In this document: piece after piece, positions 1 through 9,158 of the stretch
Layout: every line of letters begins with the position of its first letter
How positions within the stretch are numbered: the first letter of the stretch is position 1
DNA from: an uncultured Collinsella sp.
GTDB taxonomy: Bacteria; Actinomycetota; Coriobacteriia; Coriobacteriales; Coriobacteriaceae
NCBI GenBank assembly: GCA_900543615.1
Contig: UQSC01000062.1
Coordinates: forward strand, 1-10,743
Reading direction: 5' to 3'
Length of the DNA: 10,743 nt
Program-made: the position numbers and the translations under genes
The notes under the pieces: model-generated
Told to the model about the DNA's origin: nothing
Database searches by the model: none
Seen by the model: only the letters and a program-made list of their open reading frames with translations

Positions 1-1
1 C

Positions 2-46
2 GAGGCCGAGCGCAAAATGGATTCTAAAAAACACCTTGCCAAATAG
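2..46 (+). CDS. Possible C-terminal tail of a plus-strand gene cut by the window edge
   Basis: One plus-strand frame is open from the left edge and ends at a TAG at 44-46. It reads EAERKMDSKKHLAK, a highly charged, Lys-rich peptide typical of a protein C-terminus. A strong terminator starts 12 bases later, at 59, and can serve this strand. That makes a gene converging on nifJ plausible. Only 14 residues are visible, so the product cannot be named. The other plus frames end at 27 or continue as the antisense shadow of nifJ. This is inference from position and composition. Confidence 0.25.
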   Translation, partial: EAERKMDSKKHLAK

Positions 47-58
47 GAGCGTCAGGAC

Positions 59-101
59 GAAAGAACCCCCGCCGCACGTAGTGCGCAGCGGGGGTTCTTT
101 C
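59..101. terminator. Strong bidirectional rho-independent terminator after nifJ
   Basis: A 14-bp perfect arm (59-72, GAAAGAACCCCCGC) pairs with 88-101. A further 5-bp stem (73-77 with 81-85) closes on a GTA loop, with a two-base bulge at 86-87. Because the outer arm carries A/T-rich ends, both strands give a GC stem running into TTCTTTC. On the minus strand it lies 51 bases past the nifJ stop, the right place to end the nifJ transcript. On the plus strand it could end a gene entering from the left. Confidence 0.9.
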
Positions 102-152
102 ATGTCCGAGGACGTCCGAGAAGGTCAGCCCTCAGATCCTGCGGTGGGAGAC

Positions 153-3692
<3,540 letters not shown>

Positions 3693-3724
3693 ATACCCCT
3701 CTCCTCTCATATAGGTATACAGGC

Positions 3725-3740
3725 CCCGGCGATCGCCGGG
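3725..3740. repeat. 16-base perfect palindrome in the nifJ upstream region
   Basis: CCCGGCGATCGCCGGG is identical to its own reverse complement. It lies 32 bases upstream of the chosen nifJ start codon. It could be an operator for a dimeric regulator or a leader hairpin. No T-run follows it on the minus strand, so it is not a simple terminator. Which role applies cannot be told from the sequence. Confidence 0.6.
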
Positions 3741-4018
3741 ATGTTGGCGTGATGGGATTTACGCTGTTGCTTCCAATCATCTGGCAGGCAGGCTCAGCAG
3801 CAGGTACGTGGCGTGGAGAGAAGACATGCCGAGGCGAGGGCCAGCTGATGCGCCCCACAGACCCGACCGCCCGTCTTGCACATGACCGAGCGCCGCAAAG
3901 GCCGCATGCCGGATGCTCCCGGGCACGCCCCGGCGATGGGAAGCGCCCGCAACGGAAATCCGCATGCGGGTTTATTGTACCCCGCCGTTAAGTGTAATTT
4001 CGACAAATATAGGCGGGC

Positions 4019-4032
4019 GGTAAAGGTTTACC
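4019..4032. repeat. Operator-like inverted repeat GGTAAA-GG-TTTACC
   Basis: Six-base arms with a two-base centre lie 34 bases past the FHA-gene stop and just upstream (minus strand) of the TATATT -10-like hexamer at 4006-4011. The position suits a regulator binding site for nifJ transcription, but no regulator is identifiable. A short dyad like this can arise by chance. Confidence 0.3.
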
Positions 4033-4066
4033 TTGGATGACCACCGGGATCATTTGGCAGGACTGG

Positions 4067-5005
4067 CTAGAGGGCACCGAAGAGGATGGCGTAGGTAGTG
4101 GATTCGCCGAGCTTGAGCTCGTCGCCGGGATTGAGTTGGGCGGAACGGCCGGGCTCGACCTGAATGCAGACGCGCGTGGCCCCGTTTACCACCACGGTTC
4201 CGTTGGTGGACGACAAGTCCTCGACGTGCCAGATATTTTGAGCATCGCACCAGATATGGGCATGGCGGGCCGAGACATCGTCGCCGACGTCGGTAATATC
4301 GCCCTCACCAGTGGCCAGCGCGCCAATCTCAACACCCTGCTCGCTCGGCTGAATCCAGCGCGGGGCGCTCACGACAAAACTGTTTTGTACGCGCAGCAAG
4401 CCCAAGGGGTGCGCCGGGGCGGGTTCGCGTTCGCCCGCGGTCATCGACATGCCAAGCGAACGCGGCGTGGATGTGCCTCCGCCACAGGTCGCGTGCGCGT
4501 AGTCGATGGCATAGTTCACCGAGGACCGCACATCCGCCGAACAACCGACGGCGACAAACAGCACCAGCACGGCCTCGGCGCGCTCGGCGGGCATGAGTTC
4601 CGCCGCCTGGGACAGGCGATCGAGCGCGTTGCGATAGAGATTCGTGTCCTGGTGGCACTCTTCGAGCGCGCGTACCATCGGTTCACCTGCAGGACCGCAC
4701 ACCATATTGATCACAGCCGTGGAGTCCATGGGATTGCGCTGGCGCAGGGCCAGTTGCGACATAATACGCGCAGCCGAGGTACCGTATTCGGCAAAGTAGC
4801 GCTGCTGAAGCGTGCCGACCGGCGCGCGAACGATAAAGCGGGAAACCCAAGAGCGATCGGCGGCTCGGCTCTGCGGGCTGCGGCCGTCGGCGAGCGGACG
4901 GGACGAAAGCACCAAGCCGCACAGCTCGATATGGCTCAGATGCGCCGCGCGCTTAAAGATGTCAAACATGGCCCCGCATGGGGTGAGCTCAACTTGAGAT
5001 GCCAT
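4067..5005 (-). CDS. FHA-domain protein, third gene of the kinase operon
   Basis: A 312-residue protein with no evident signal peptide or membrane helix, so probably cytoplasmic. Residues about 222-310 form a forkhead-associated (FHA) domain, a phosphothreonine-peptide reader. SARH (245-248), DLSSTNGT (263-270) and NPGDELKLG (292-300) are conserved-type FHA elements. The usual Gly-Arg at the domain start is Gly-Ala (IGAL, 227-230), so one typical phosphate-contacting Arg is absent. The N-terminal 215 residues have no motif I recognise; they are helical-looking and contain several Cys (10, 29, 103, 117, 155, 174). The start at 5005 is supported by AAGGAGG at 5014-5020, inside the end of the kinase gene; only 3 bases separate kinase stop and this ATG. 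The context suggests that it reads phosphorylation by the upstream kinase, which is inference. Confidence 0.93.
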   Translation of the reverse strand: MASQVELTPCGAMFDIFKRAAHLSHIELCGLVLSSRPLADGRSPQSRAADRSWVSRFIVRAPVGTLQQRYFAEYGTSAARIMSQLALRQRNPMDSTAVINMVCGPAGEPMVRALEECHQDTNLYRNALDRLSQAAELMPAERAEAVLVLFVAVGCSADVRSSVNYAIDYAHATCGGGTSTPRSLGMSMTAGEREPAPAHPLGLLRVQNSFVVSAPRWIQPSEQGVEIGALATGEGDITDVGDDVSARHAHIWCDAQNIWHVEDLSSTNGTVVVNGATRVCIQVEPGRSAQLNPGDELKLGESTTYAILFGAL

Positions 5006-5008
5006 GAC

Positions 5009-6853
5009 CTAGGCCTCCTTGGTCGTAGAAATAGAATCGGACGATACTTCGACAGGTCCGCCAAAAGTACGGACAGCTGCGGCTCCACCGGCAAGCGGAG
5101 TCGCCATCTGGGCTTTTGTGCGTCGCGGTGCCGAAACGGGAAGTTCAAAGGCAAAGCCCGTCGCAAGCAAAAACCACGTAAGCGTATAGGTTGCAACCAG
5201 AGCGGCAACAAGGCCGCCCATCACGGCGCGTTGGGAAAATACGCTACATGCAGCCACAACCAGCACCGGAACCTCGCAGGCAGAAAGCGCAAGCACACCC
5301 TGCAGGAAGCCCGAGCGCCGATCGCGCGCAAGTGCCCCCGCGGCAACGCCGGCTATGCCTGGCAGCGCCAACGCCAGTGCGGCAATAATGCCCGGTAGCG
5401 ACCCAGACCACACGAGCGATCCCAAAGTCGCCGTCACGCGAGCGCCCGACGCCAGCAGCGCGGCCGAAACCACGACCACAGCCCAAACCACGCCACAGAC
5501 GACCGTCGCGCCGACCATCAGCGCGCGACGAACCGCGCGGCCAGACGCATCCATGGGGCACGGCGTGAGCGGCTCGCCGCGGAGCGAACGACCGACATTT
5601 TGCGCATAGTGGTCACAAAACGCCGAGAGCGCCGCCTCGACCGCCGCCGGCTCGGGACGATCTTTTTGATGGCTGGACAAACAGGCCATCACCACGTCGA
5701 ACAGCTGGGCATCGACAAACGCCAGCGCATCGCGTAGCTCTTCGGAATCCGGCTCAAGCCCTAGCTGCTGGGCCTGCTCGGCCGCAGCGAGCGCCACATC
5801 GGGCTCACGACGAAGCAGCTGAGTCAAATCGCAACCGGGCGCATGGGCACCAATGGGATAGTCGGGCCGCGTGTCCATCTTGAGACGGTAGGGGCTGGCG
5901 ATGTCGCGCGTCTTTTTGCGCGAACCCGAGGTGCCCGAAGTGCCCGGCGCGGCTTCGTATGGCGCGACGCCGGCAATGAGCTCGTAAACCGTGCTTGCCG
6001 CAGCATAGACGTCGATCGCCGGCGACATACGCAAAGCGCGCAGGTCGGGAATATCGTCGGTGAGCATCTCGGGCGGAGCGTAGGCCACCGTCGCGCGACG
6101 CAGCGTGGCATAGCGCTCCGTAAACGACGCCTTGCCGCCGGTACCGGCCACGGCCGACGCAGGCTCGAGCGCCAGCGACGAGCCAAAGTCGATCAGGCAC
6201 AGGTCAAAGGTGCCCTCGGCAAGCTGCCGGTCAAGCGGTAGACGCGCCGTACGCACCATAATATTAGCGGGCGAGATATCGCGATGGACAAAGCCCTCCC
6301 CCACCAGGCTCATGCGGCAGAGCAGGTCGAACAGGTCGCGCCCCAAGCGCGCCGCCACAAGCGGCGATAGGCGGCCGGCATCGTCCACGGCAAAGCGCGA
6401 GCGCAAGCGGGCGAGCGTCTCGCCCTCGACCCATTCCATGACAATTGCAGGCACACCGTCAACCTCGCCCCAGCCATAGAGGCGGGGAAAGCCCTTAAGG
6501 CCCGAAAGGGCGCGATGGCATTCATATTCCTCGCGAAATGCCGCTTTGAACTTGGCGACCAGCGCCTCATGGGCGGCATCGTCGTCAAACTCATCGCGCG
6601 TCGGCAAGATGAGCTGTTTGAGTGCTACGGCCTCGCCTTGGGCGTTGACGGCACGCGTCACGCGGCCGATACCGCCACGGCGCATGGTGGCATCGTCGGC
6701 AAACAGTATCGTAAAACGACGCAGATAGGCAGGCAGTTCGTCCTGACCGAGCGCAATGGCCGGCTCAAACCCGTCGACACGCGCCAGGCGCAGGCCGACC
6801 ATGGGATCGCGACCGAGCGATTGTGGTGTGGTGGATGCAAGATCGGTCATCAT
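5009..6853 (-). CDS. Membrane-bound eukaryotic-like Ser/Thr protein kinase
   Basis: A 614-residue Hanks-type kinase followed by a membrane domain. Visible motifs are the glycine loop RRGGIGRV (58-65), VALK with Lys79, HRDISPAN with Asp192 and Asn197, DFG (222-224), APPE (259-262), DVYAAASTVYELIAG (281-295) and the late DRP Arg399. All core catalytic residues are present, so it should be active, but the usual Lys two residues after the HRD Asp is Ser194. Between the APYE (297-300) and DRP motifs are nearly 100 residues, longer than usual, including a basic GTSGSRKKTR stretch. Four hydrophobic segments follow at about 443-468, 485-508, 515-538 and 543-569. The C-terminal tail of about 45 residues is Ser/Thr-rich and predicted cytosolic. 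There are no PASTA repeats or extracellular sensor domain. The ATG overlaps the upstream stop (ATGA at 6853-6850), implying translational coupling. Confidence 0.95.
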   Translation of the reverse strand: MMTDLASTTPQSLGRDPMVGLRLARVDGFEPAIALGQDELPAYLRRFTILFADDATMRRGGIGRVTRAVNAQGEAVALKQLILPTRDEFDDDAAHEALVAKFKAAFREEYECHRALSGLKGFPRLYGWGEVDGVPAIVMEWVEGETLARLRSRFAVDDAGRLSPLVAARLGRDLFDLLCRMSLVGEGFVHRDISPANIMVRTARLPLDRQLAEGTFDLCLIDFGSSLALEPASAVAGTGGKASFTERYATLRRATVAYAPPEMLTDDIPDLRALRMSPAIDVYAAASTVYELIAGVAPYEAAPGTSGTSGSRKKTRDIASPYRLKMDTRPDYPIGAHAPGCDLTQLLRREPDVALAAAEQAQQLGLEPDSEELRDALAFVDAQLFDVVMACLSSHQKDRPEPAAVEAALSAFCDHYAQNVGRSLRGEPLTPCPMDASGRAVRRALMVGATVVCGVVWAVVVVSAALLASGARVTATLGSLVWSGSLPGIIAALALALPGIAGVAAGALARDRRSGFLQGVLALSACEVPVLVVAACSVFSQRAVMGGLVAALVATYTLTWFLLATGFAFELPVSAPRRTKAQMATPLAGGAAAVRTFGGPVEVSSDSISTTKEA

Positions 6854-7755
6854 AGGGCAAGCGCCGCCACGTTATTGTTGAAGTTACCGAGCGCGACGTC
6901 ATCATCGCCGTAATGGCCGACCCATTGACATAGGTTGGTGTAACAGCCCCACAGATTGGCATACTGCTGATACCACCTTGACCGGGGCGAGAATGTCTGA
7001 CGACCGAACTCGGCTCGAATGACAAACATCTCCCCGACCAGGCTGTCGCACGGCCTGGGATCTCCCGTAGAGTTATAGGTCGAGACCACGTCATTGGCAC
7101 GAGAAACATAGCCGTCGAGCATGTTGTACTTGGTCACAAGCCAACTGTGAATGCTCTCTTCCTCAGCAGCGGAAAGGCCGCCGGAGTTTGCATCGTTGTC
7201 AGTGTTGCCGCCCGTCGAGCCGCCGTTTCCAGGCCCTCCGGTAGAGGAACCCGACCCAGAGCCGCCGCCCGAACTCGATGAATCCGAGCCGGAGCCAGAA
7301 GTATCCGAGCTACCGGGCTTTCCGGACTGCTGGGCGTCCTGCTCCTTTTGCTGCTCGACCTTATTCACCGTTGCCGCCACGCTATTGTTGGACAATCGAT
7401 CGATGATCTTGGTGTTGGTGAGCACGATGGTTTTGCCATTGGCAAGCGTGACTTCGTTGTCCGGGGCCTCGGCGCCGTCCGCATCGTCGGTGCCAAACAC
7501 AATATGCCCGACCACACTTGCCCAAGCATATCCAGTCGTGGTGCCCAGATCGCTTTTGACCTCATGCCCCACGCGCGGTTCGCGTGCGGCATGCGCCTGC
7601 ATCATGGACGGCACGGTCATGCCATAGGCAGAAACGCCAGCTATGACCAGCACCAACGAGCACGATAGCAGTGCGTACGCCCGCGGAGCCAAGCCCAGTC
7701 GGCATCGCATGCGCACCGCGGCGCCGCGCTTTGTCTGAGTGCCACCGGGCCGCAT
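6850..7755 (-). CDS. Membrane-anchored hypothetical protein with Ser/Gly-rich linker, first gene of the kinase operon
   Basis: I do not recognise the family. From the ATG at 7753-7755 the protein has 301 residues. That start is chosen because GGAGGAG lies just upstream; the longer in-frame version would begin at 7848, upstream of a leader hairpin and without such a site. The order is a basic N-terminus, one hydrophobic segment (27-48), which is either an anchor or a signal peptide with possible cleavage after QAHA (56), an ordered region (60-140, containing ANGKTIVLTNTKIIDRL), a low-complexity Ser/Gly/Asn linker (about 144-193) and a C-terminal domain (195-301) rich in Trp and Tyr with Cys 236, 271 and 276. 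The linker suggests an exported C-terminal domain held away from the membrane. Its stop overlaps the kinase start, so the two are probably co-translated. A sensor or ligand-binding role for the kinase is inference only. Confidence 0.85.
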   Translation of the reverse strand: MRPGGTQTKRGAAVRMRCRLGLAPRAYALLSCSLVLVIAGVSAYGMTVPSMMQAHAAREPRVGHEVKSDLGTTTGYAWASVVGHIVFGTDDADGAEAPDNEVTLANGKTIVLTNTKIIDRLSNNSVAATVNKVEQQKEQDAQQSGKPGSSDTSGSGSDSSSSGGGSGSGSSTGGPGNGGSTGGNTDNDANSGGLSAAEEESIHSWLVTKYNMLDGYVSRANDVVSTYNSTGDPRPCDSLVGEMFVIRAEFGRQTFSPRSRWYQQYANLWGCYTNLCQWVGHYGDDDVALGNFNNNVAALAL

Positions 7756-7777
7756 GCGTTCTCCTCCAACAAAAACA

Positions 7778-7795
7778 CGCCGCTCGGGAGCGGCG
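7778..7795 (-). terminator. Terminator-like hairpin just before the Shine-Dalgarno of the kinase operon
   Basis: CGCCGCTC (7778-7785) and GAGCGGCG (7788-7795) are perfect 8-base arms around two bases (in RNA, more likely 7 bp with a four-base loop). On the minus strand the stem is followed by TGTTTTTGTT and then directly by GGAGGAG. That is the form of an intrinsic terminator, placed in the leader of the operon's first gene. It could end recR read-through or act as an attenuator for the operon. The five-T run is short, so efficiency is uncertain. Confidence 0.55.
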
Positions 7796-7819
7796 CATTC
7801 ATTCGAATCCATATTTGAG

Positions 7820-7848
7820 TGTATCAGCGAACCCAAAAGGTTGCGCAA
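7820..7848 (-). promoter_or_regulatory. Weak candidate promoter for the kinase operon
   Basis: On the minus strand, TTGCGC (7848-7843) and GATACA (7825-7820) are separated by exactly 17 bases. Each hexamer matches the consensus at only three clear positions. Transcription from here would start near 7813, giving a leader of about 58 bases that includes the hairpin at 7778-7795. The -35-like element is part of the palindrome GTTGCGCAAC. Confidence 0.22.
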
Positions 7849-7933
7849 CGAATGAGCAAATTAAGGATGCGAGTGGAAGCATCCATGCGATAAGCGGATA
7901 CAAAGCATCTTTGTTGCACAACAAACTCACAGT

Positions 7934-7963
7934 CGCACGGGGAAATTATGACTACCCCGTGCG
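7934..7963. repeat. 9-bp inverted repeat downstream of recR
   Basis: CGCACGGGG (7934-7942) pairs perfectly with CCCCGTGCG (7955-7963) around a 12-base A/T-rich loop. It lies 37 bases past the recR stop, where a terminator would be expected. However, no uninterrupted T-run follows on either strand. A second dyad, TTTGTTG-CA-CAACAAA (7910-7925), sits beside it, and GGATGC/GCATCC arms lie at 7865-7884. It may be a 3'-end stabilising hairpin, a weak terminator or a binding site. Confidence 0.5.
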
Positions 7964-8000
7964 TCGCGAGGAAAACATACAGCAGGAGCAGGCTCGCCAC

Positions 8001-8597
8001 CTAAATCGCGCGACGGGCCTCGATGGCGCGGCCAAGCGTAAGCTCGTCGGCATACTCCAGGTCGCCGCCCACGGGAAGGCCGCTTGCCAGACGCGACACC
8101 TCGACGCCCAACGGCTTGATAGTGCGGGCCAGGTAGCTCGCCGTGGTCTCGCCCTCGATGTTGGGGTTGGTGGCAATGATGACCTCATGGATATCCTCGT
8201 GGCCCAGACGCGCCAGCAGCTCGCGGATGTGCAACTGCTCGGGACCAATCTTGTCCATGGGACTGATCACGCCGCCCAATACGTGGTAGAGACCGTGGTA
8301 GCTGCCCGTGCGCTCGATCGCCTGGACGTCGCGCGGCTCGCCCACAACGCAAATGCGAGTGGTATCGCGCATCGGGTCCTGGCAGATGGAGCACTCGTCG
8401 GCCGTGGCGTAGTTAAAGCAGCGGCTGCAAAAGTGGACCTCCTGCTTGACCTCCAGGATGGCCTCGGCCAGGCGGCGGGCCTCCTCGGCATCGGCCTCGA
8501 GCAGGTAATAGGCGATGCGCTGGGCCGACTTGGGACCAATGCCCGGCAGACGGCCCAGTTCATCGAGCAGTTTTTGCAGACTGTGATTTGCACTCAT
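8001..8597 (-). CDS. recR: Recombination mediator protein RecR
   Basis: A 198-residue protein, the normal RecR length. RecR works with RecO (and RecF) to load RecA onto SSB-coated single-stranded DNA at gaps during recombinational repair. The N-terminal helix-hairpin-helix shows as LGRLPGIGPKSAQRIAYYLL (14-33). A four-Cys zinc finger follows (CSRC near 57-60 and CSIC near 69-72). The Toprim domain then begins with ICVVGEPRDVQAIE and includes ATNPNIEGE, and the C-terminus carries GLPVGGDLEYADE. The ATG at 8597 lies 13 bases after the ybaB stop; no Shine-Dalgarno is visible in that gap, so translation may depend on coupling to ybaB. The pairing with ybaB and nearby dnaX is the classical arrangement. 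Confidence 0.98.
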   Translation of the reverse strand: MSANHSLQKLLDELGRLPGIGPKSAQRIAYYLLEADAEEARRLAEAILEVKQEVHFCSRCFNYATADECSICQDPMRDTTRICVVGEPRDVQAIERTGSYHGLYHVLGGVISPMDKIGPEQLHIRELLARLGHEDIHEVIIATNPNIEGETTASYLARTIKPLGVEVSRLASGLPVGGDLEYADELTLGRAIEARRAI

Positions 8598-8610
8598 TTA
8601 TATGTGTGTC

Positions 8611-8931
8611 TTAGAACGGCATGCCCGGGATGTTGAGGCCGCCGGTGATGGCGCCCATCTGCTTGTTGGCGAGCTCGTTGACGCCGCGGACGGCCTCGTT
8701 GACGGCAGCCATGATCATATCCTGCAGCATATCGACGTCCTCGGGATCGAGGGCATCGGGATCGATGGTGAGGTTGACGAGCTCCATCTCGCCGTTAACG
8801 GTCACCTTGACCATGCCGCCGCCGGCAGAGGCGTCGACGGTCTGGGACTTGAGGTTCTCCTGCGCGGCGGCAAGCTGCTCCTGCATCTTGCGAGCCTGCT
8901 TCATCATCTGCTGCATGTTCATACCGGCCAT
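8611..8931 (-). CDS. ybaB: YbaB/EbfC family nucleoid-associated DNA-binding protein
   Basis: A 106-residue protein, typical for the family. These dimeric, tweezer-like proteins bind DNA and associate with the nucleoid. The N-terminus is a Met/Gln/Lys-rich helix (MQQMMKQARKMQEQLAAAQENL). The signature region runs from GGGMVKVTVNGEMELVNLTIDP to the helix DMLQDMIMAAVNEAV, and a short Gly/Met tail (GGLNIPGMPF) ends the protein. The ATG at 8931 is supported by AAAGGAG at 8937-8943. It is followed after 13 bases by recR and is probably co-transcribed with it. Usually dnaX lies directly upstream; here a small opposite-strand gene intervenes. Confidence 0.96.
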   Translation of the reverse strand: MAGMNMQQMMKQARKMQEQLAAAQENLKSQTVDASAGGGMVKVTVNGEMELVNLTIDPDALDPEDVDMLQDMIMAAVNEAVRGVNELANKQMGAITGGLNIPGMPF

Positions 8932-8944
8932 GATGGCTCCTTTA

Positions 8945-8958
8945 CGTGCGGCCGCACG
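8945..8958. repeat. 14-base perfect palindrome next to the ybaB ribosome binding site
   Basis: CGTGCGGCCGCACG is its own reverse complement and ends one base before the AAAGGAG of ybaB (8937-8943). In RNA it could form a small hairpin that affects access to the ribosome binding site. No T-run follows on the minus strand, so it is not a terminator. Confidence 0.5.
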
Positions 8959-9006
8959 CCGAGCTGCAAGGGCAGCCGGAGCACGGCGGGACTTTCAAAC
9001 TCAAAA

Positions 9007-9015
9007 ATCGTACCA
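9007..9015 (-). promoter_or_regulatory. Candidate extended -10 promoter for ybaB-recR
   Basis: The minus strand reads TGGTACGAT, an extended -10 (TGN followed by TACGAT, four of six consensus bases), then an AT-rich initial transcribed region. No good -35 lies 16-18 bases upstream, which extended -10 promoters can tolerate. Start of transcription near 9000 would give a leader of about 70 bases. Confidence 0.35.
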
Positions 9016-9093
9016 CGGCGCGCGGCGAGAGAGCGGGGCGGACGTGTTACCTCAGTCGATATACATGTCCTCCAATACAAACCGCACTCAAAG

Positions 9094-9128
9094 ATTATGC
9101 AAGGTCGAATTATGCAAGGTTGCATAAT
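9094..9128. repeat. Two direct copies of ATTATGCAAGGT plus an inverted TGCATAAT
   Basis: ATTATGCAAGGT occurs at 9094-9105 and again at 9109-9120, offset by 15 bases. The second copy forms a perfect 8-bp dyad with TGCATAAT at 9121-9128 around AGGT. Three copies of ATTATGCA in mixed orientation within 35 bases look like a multi-site operator. The cluster is between divergent genes, about 110 bases upstream of the plus-strand TATAAT and 80 upstream of the ybaB -10 candidate. Confidence 0.55.
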
Positions 9129-9158
9129 ATCGCACACTCAATCTAGTAGAGCCGAATC

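Larger units (their letters stand above)
3693..4066. other. 374-base intergenic region; nifJ leader, no supported gene
   Basis: Short open frames here have no convincing start, ribosome binding site or recognisable product. The region is rich in dyads: a 16-base palindrome at 3725-3740; CCGGG/CCCGG around 3919-3933; CCCGCA (3946-3951) with TGCGGG (3965-3970) around an inner CGGA/TCCG; and GGTAAA-GG-TTTACC at 4019-4032. The ten bases CCCCGGCGAT occur twice (3724-3733 and 3928-3937). On the minus strand TATATT (4006-4011) and TACAAT (about 3975-3980) resemble -10 hexamers for nifJ but have no good -35. If either is used, the nifJ leader would be roughly 270-310 bases. I do not recognise a known riboswitch class. 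No clear U-tract terminator follows the FHA gene. Confidence 0.5.

Noticed and set aside
3693..3710. Alternative nifJ start six codons upstream (MRGEGY)
   Set aside because: Those codons are the ribosome binding site of the downstream ATG read as protein, and no site precedes the upper ATG.
3749..4006. Short open frames of 62-80 codons on both strands between nifJ and the FHA gene
   Set aside because: They have no ribosome binding site, no motif, and overlap each other in GC-rich DNA where chance frames are common.
4037..5398. Plus-strand open frame of 453 codons opposite the FHA and kinase genes
   Set aside because: It lies opposite two convincing domain-bearing genes, in the same codon-aligned phase, with Arg/Gly/His-rich shadow composition.
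7797..7813. tRNA T-arm-like TTCGAAT
   Set aside because: The bases flanking the seven-base loop do not pair and no acceptor or anticodon arm is present.
7756..7848. Longer N-terminus (31 extra residues) for the membrane protein
   Set aside because: The longer start lacks a ribosome binding site and would translate through a terminator-like hairpin; the ATG at 7755 has GGAGGAG directly upstream.
7756..8000. Possible riboswitch or CRISPR-like array in the hairpin-rich recR-operon gap
   Set aside because: The dyads differ in sequence and spacing, there are no regular direct repeats, and no conserved aptamer core is recognisable.
7671..8636. Plus-strand open frame opposite recR
   Set aside because: It is antisense to a fully recognisable recR, runs through the hairpins at 7778-7963 and shows no domain.
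8919..9137. 72-codon minus-strand frame upstream of ybaB
   Set aside because: It overlaps the ybaB start, covers the repeat cluster and has no ribosome binding site or recognisable feature.
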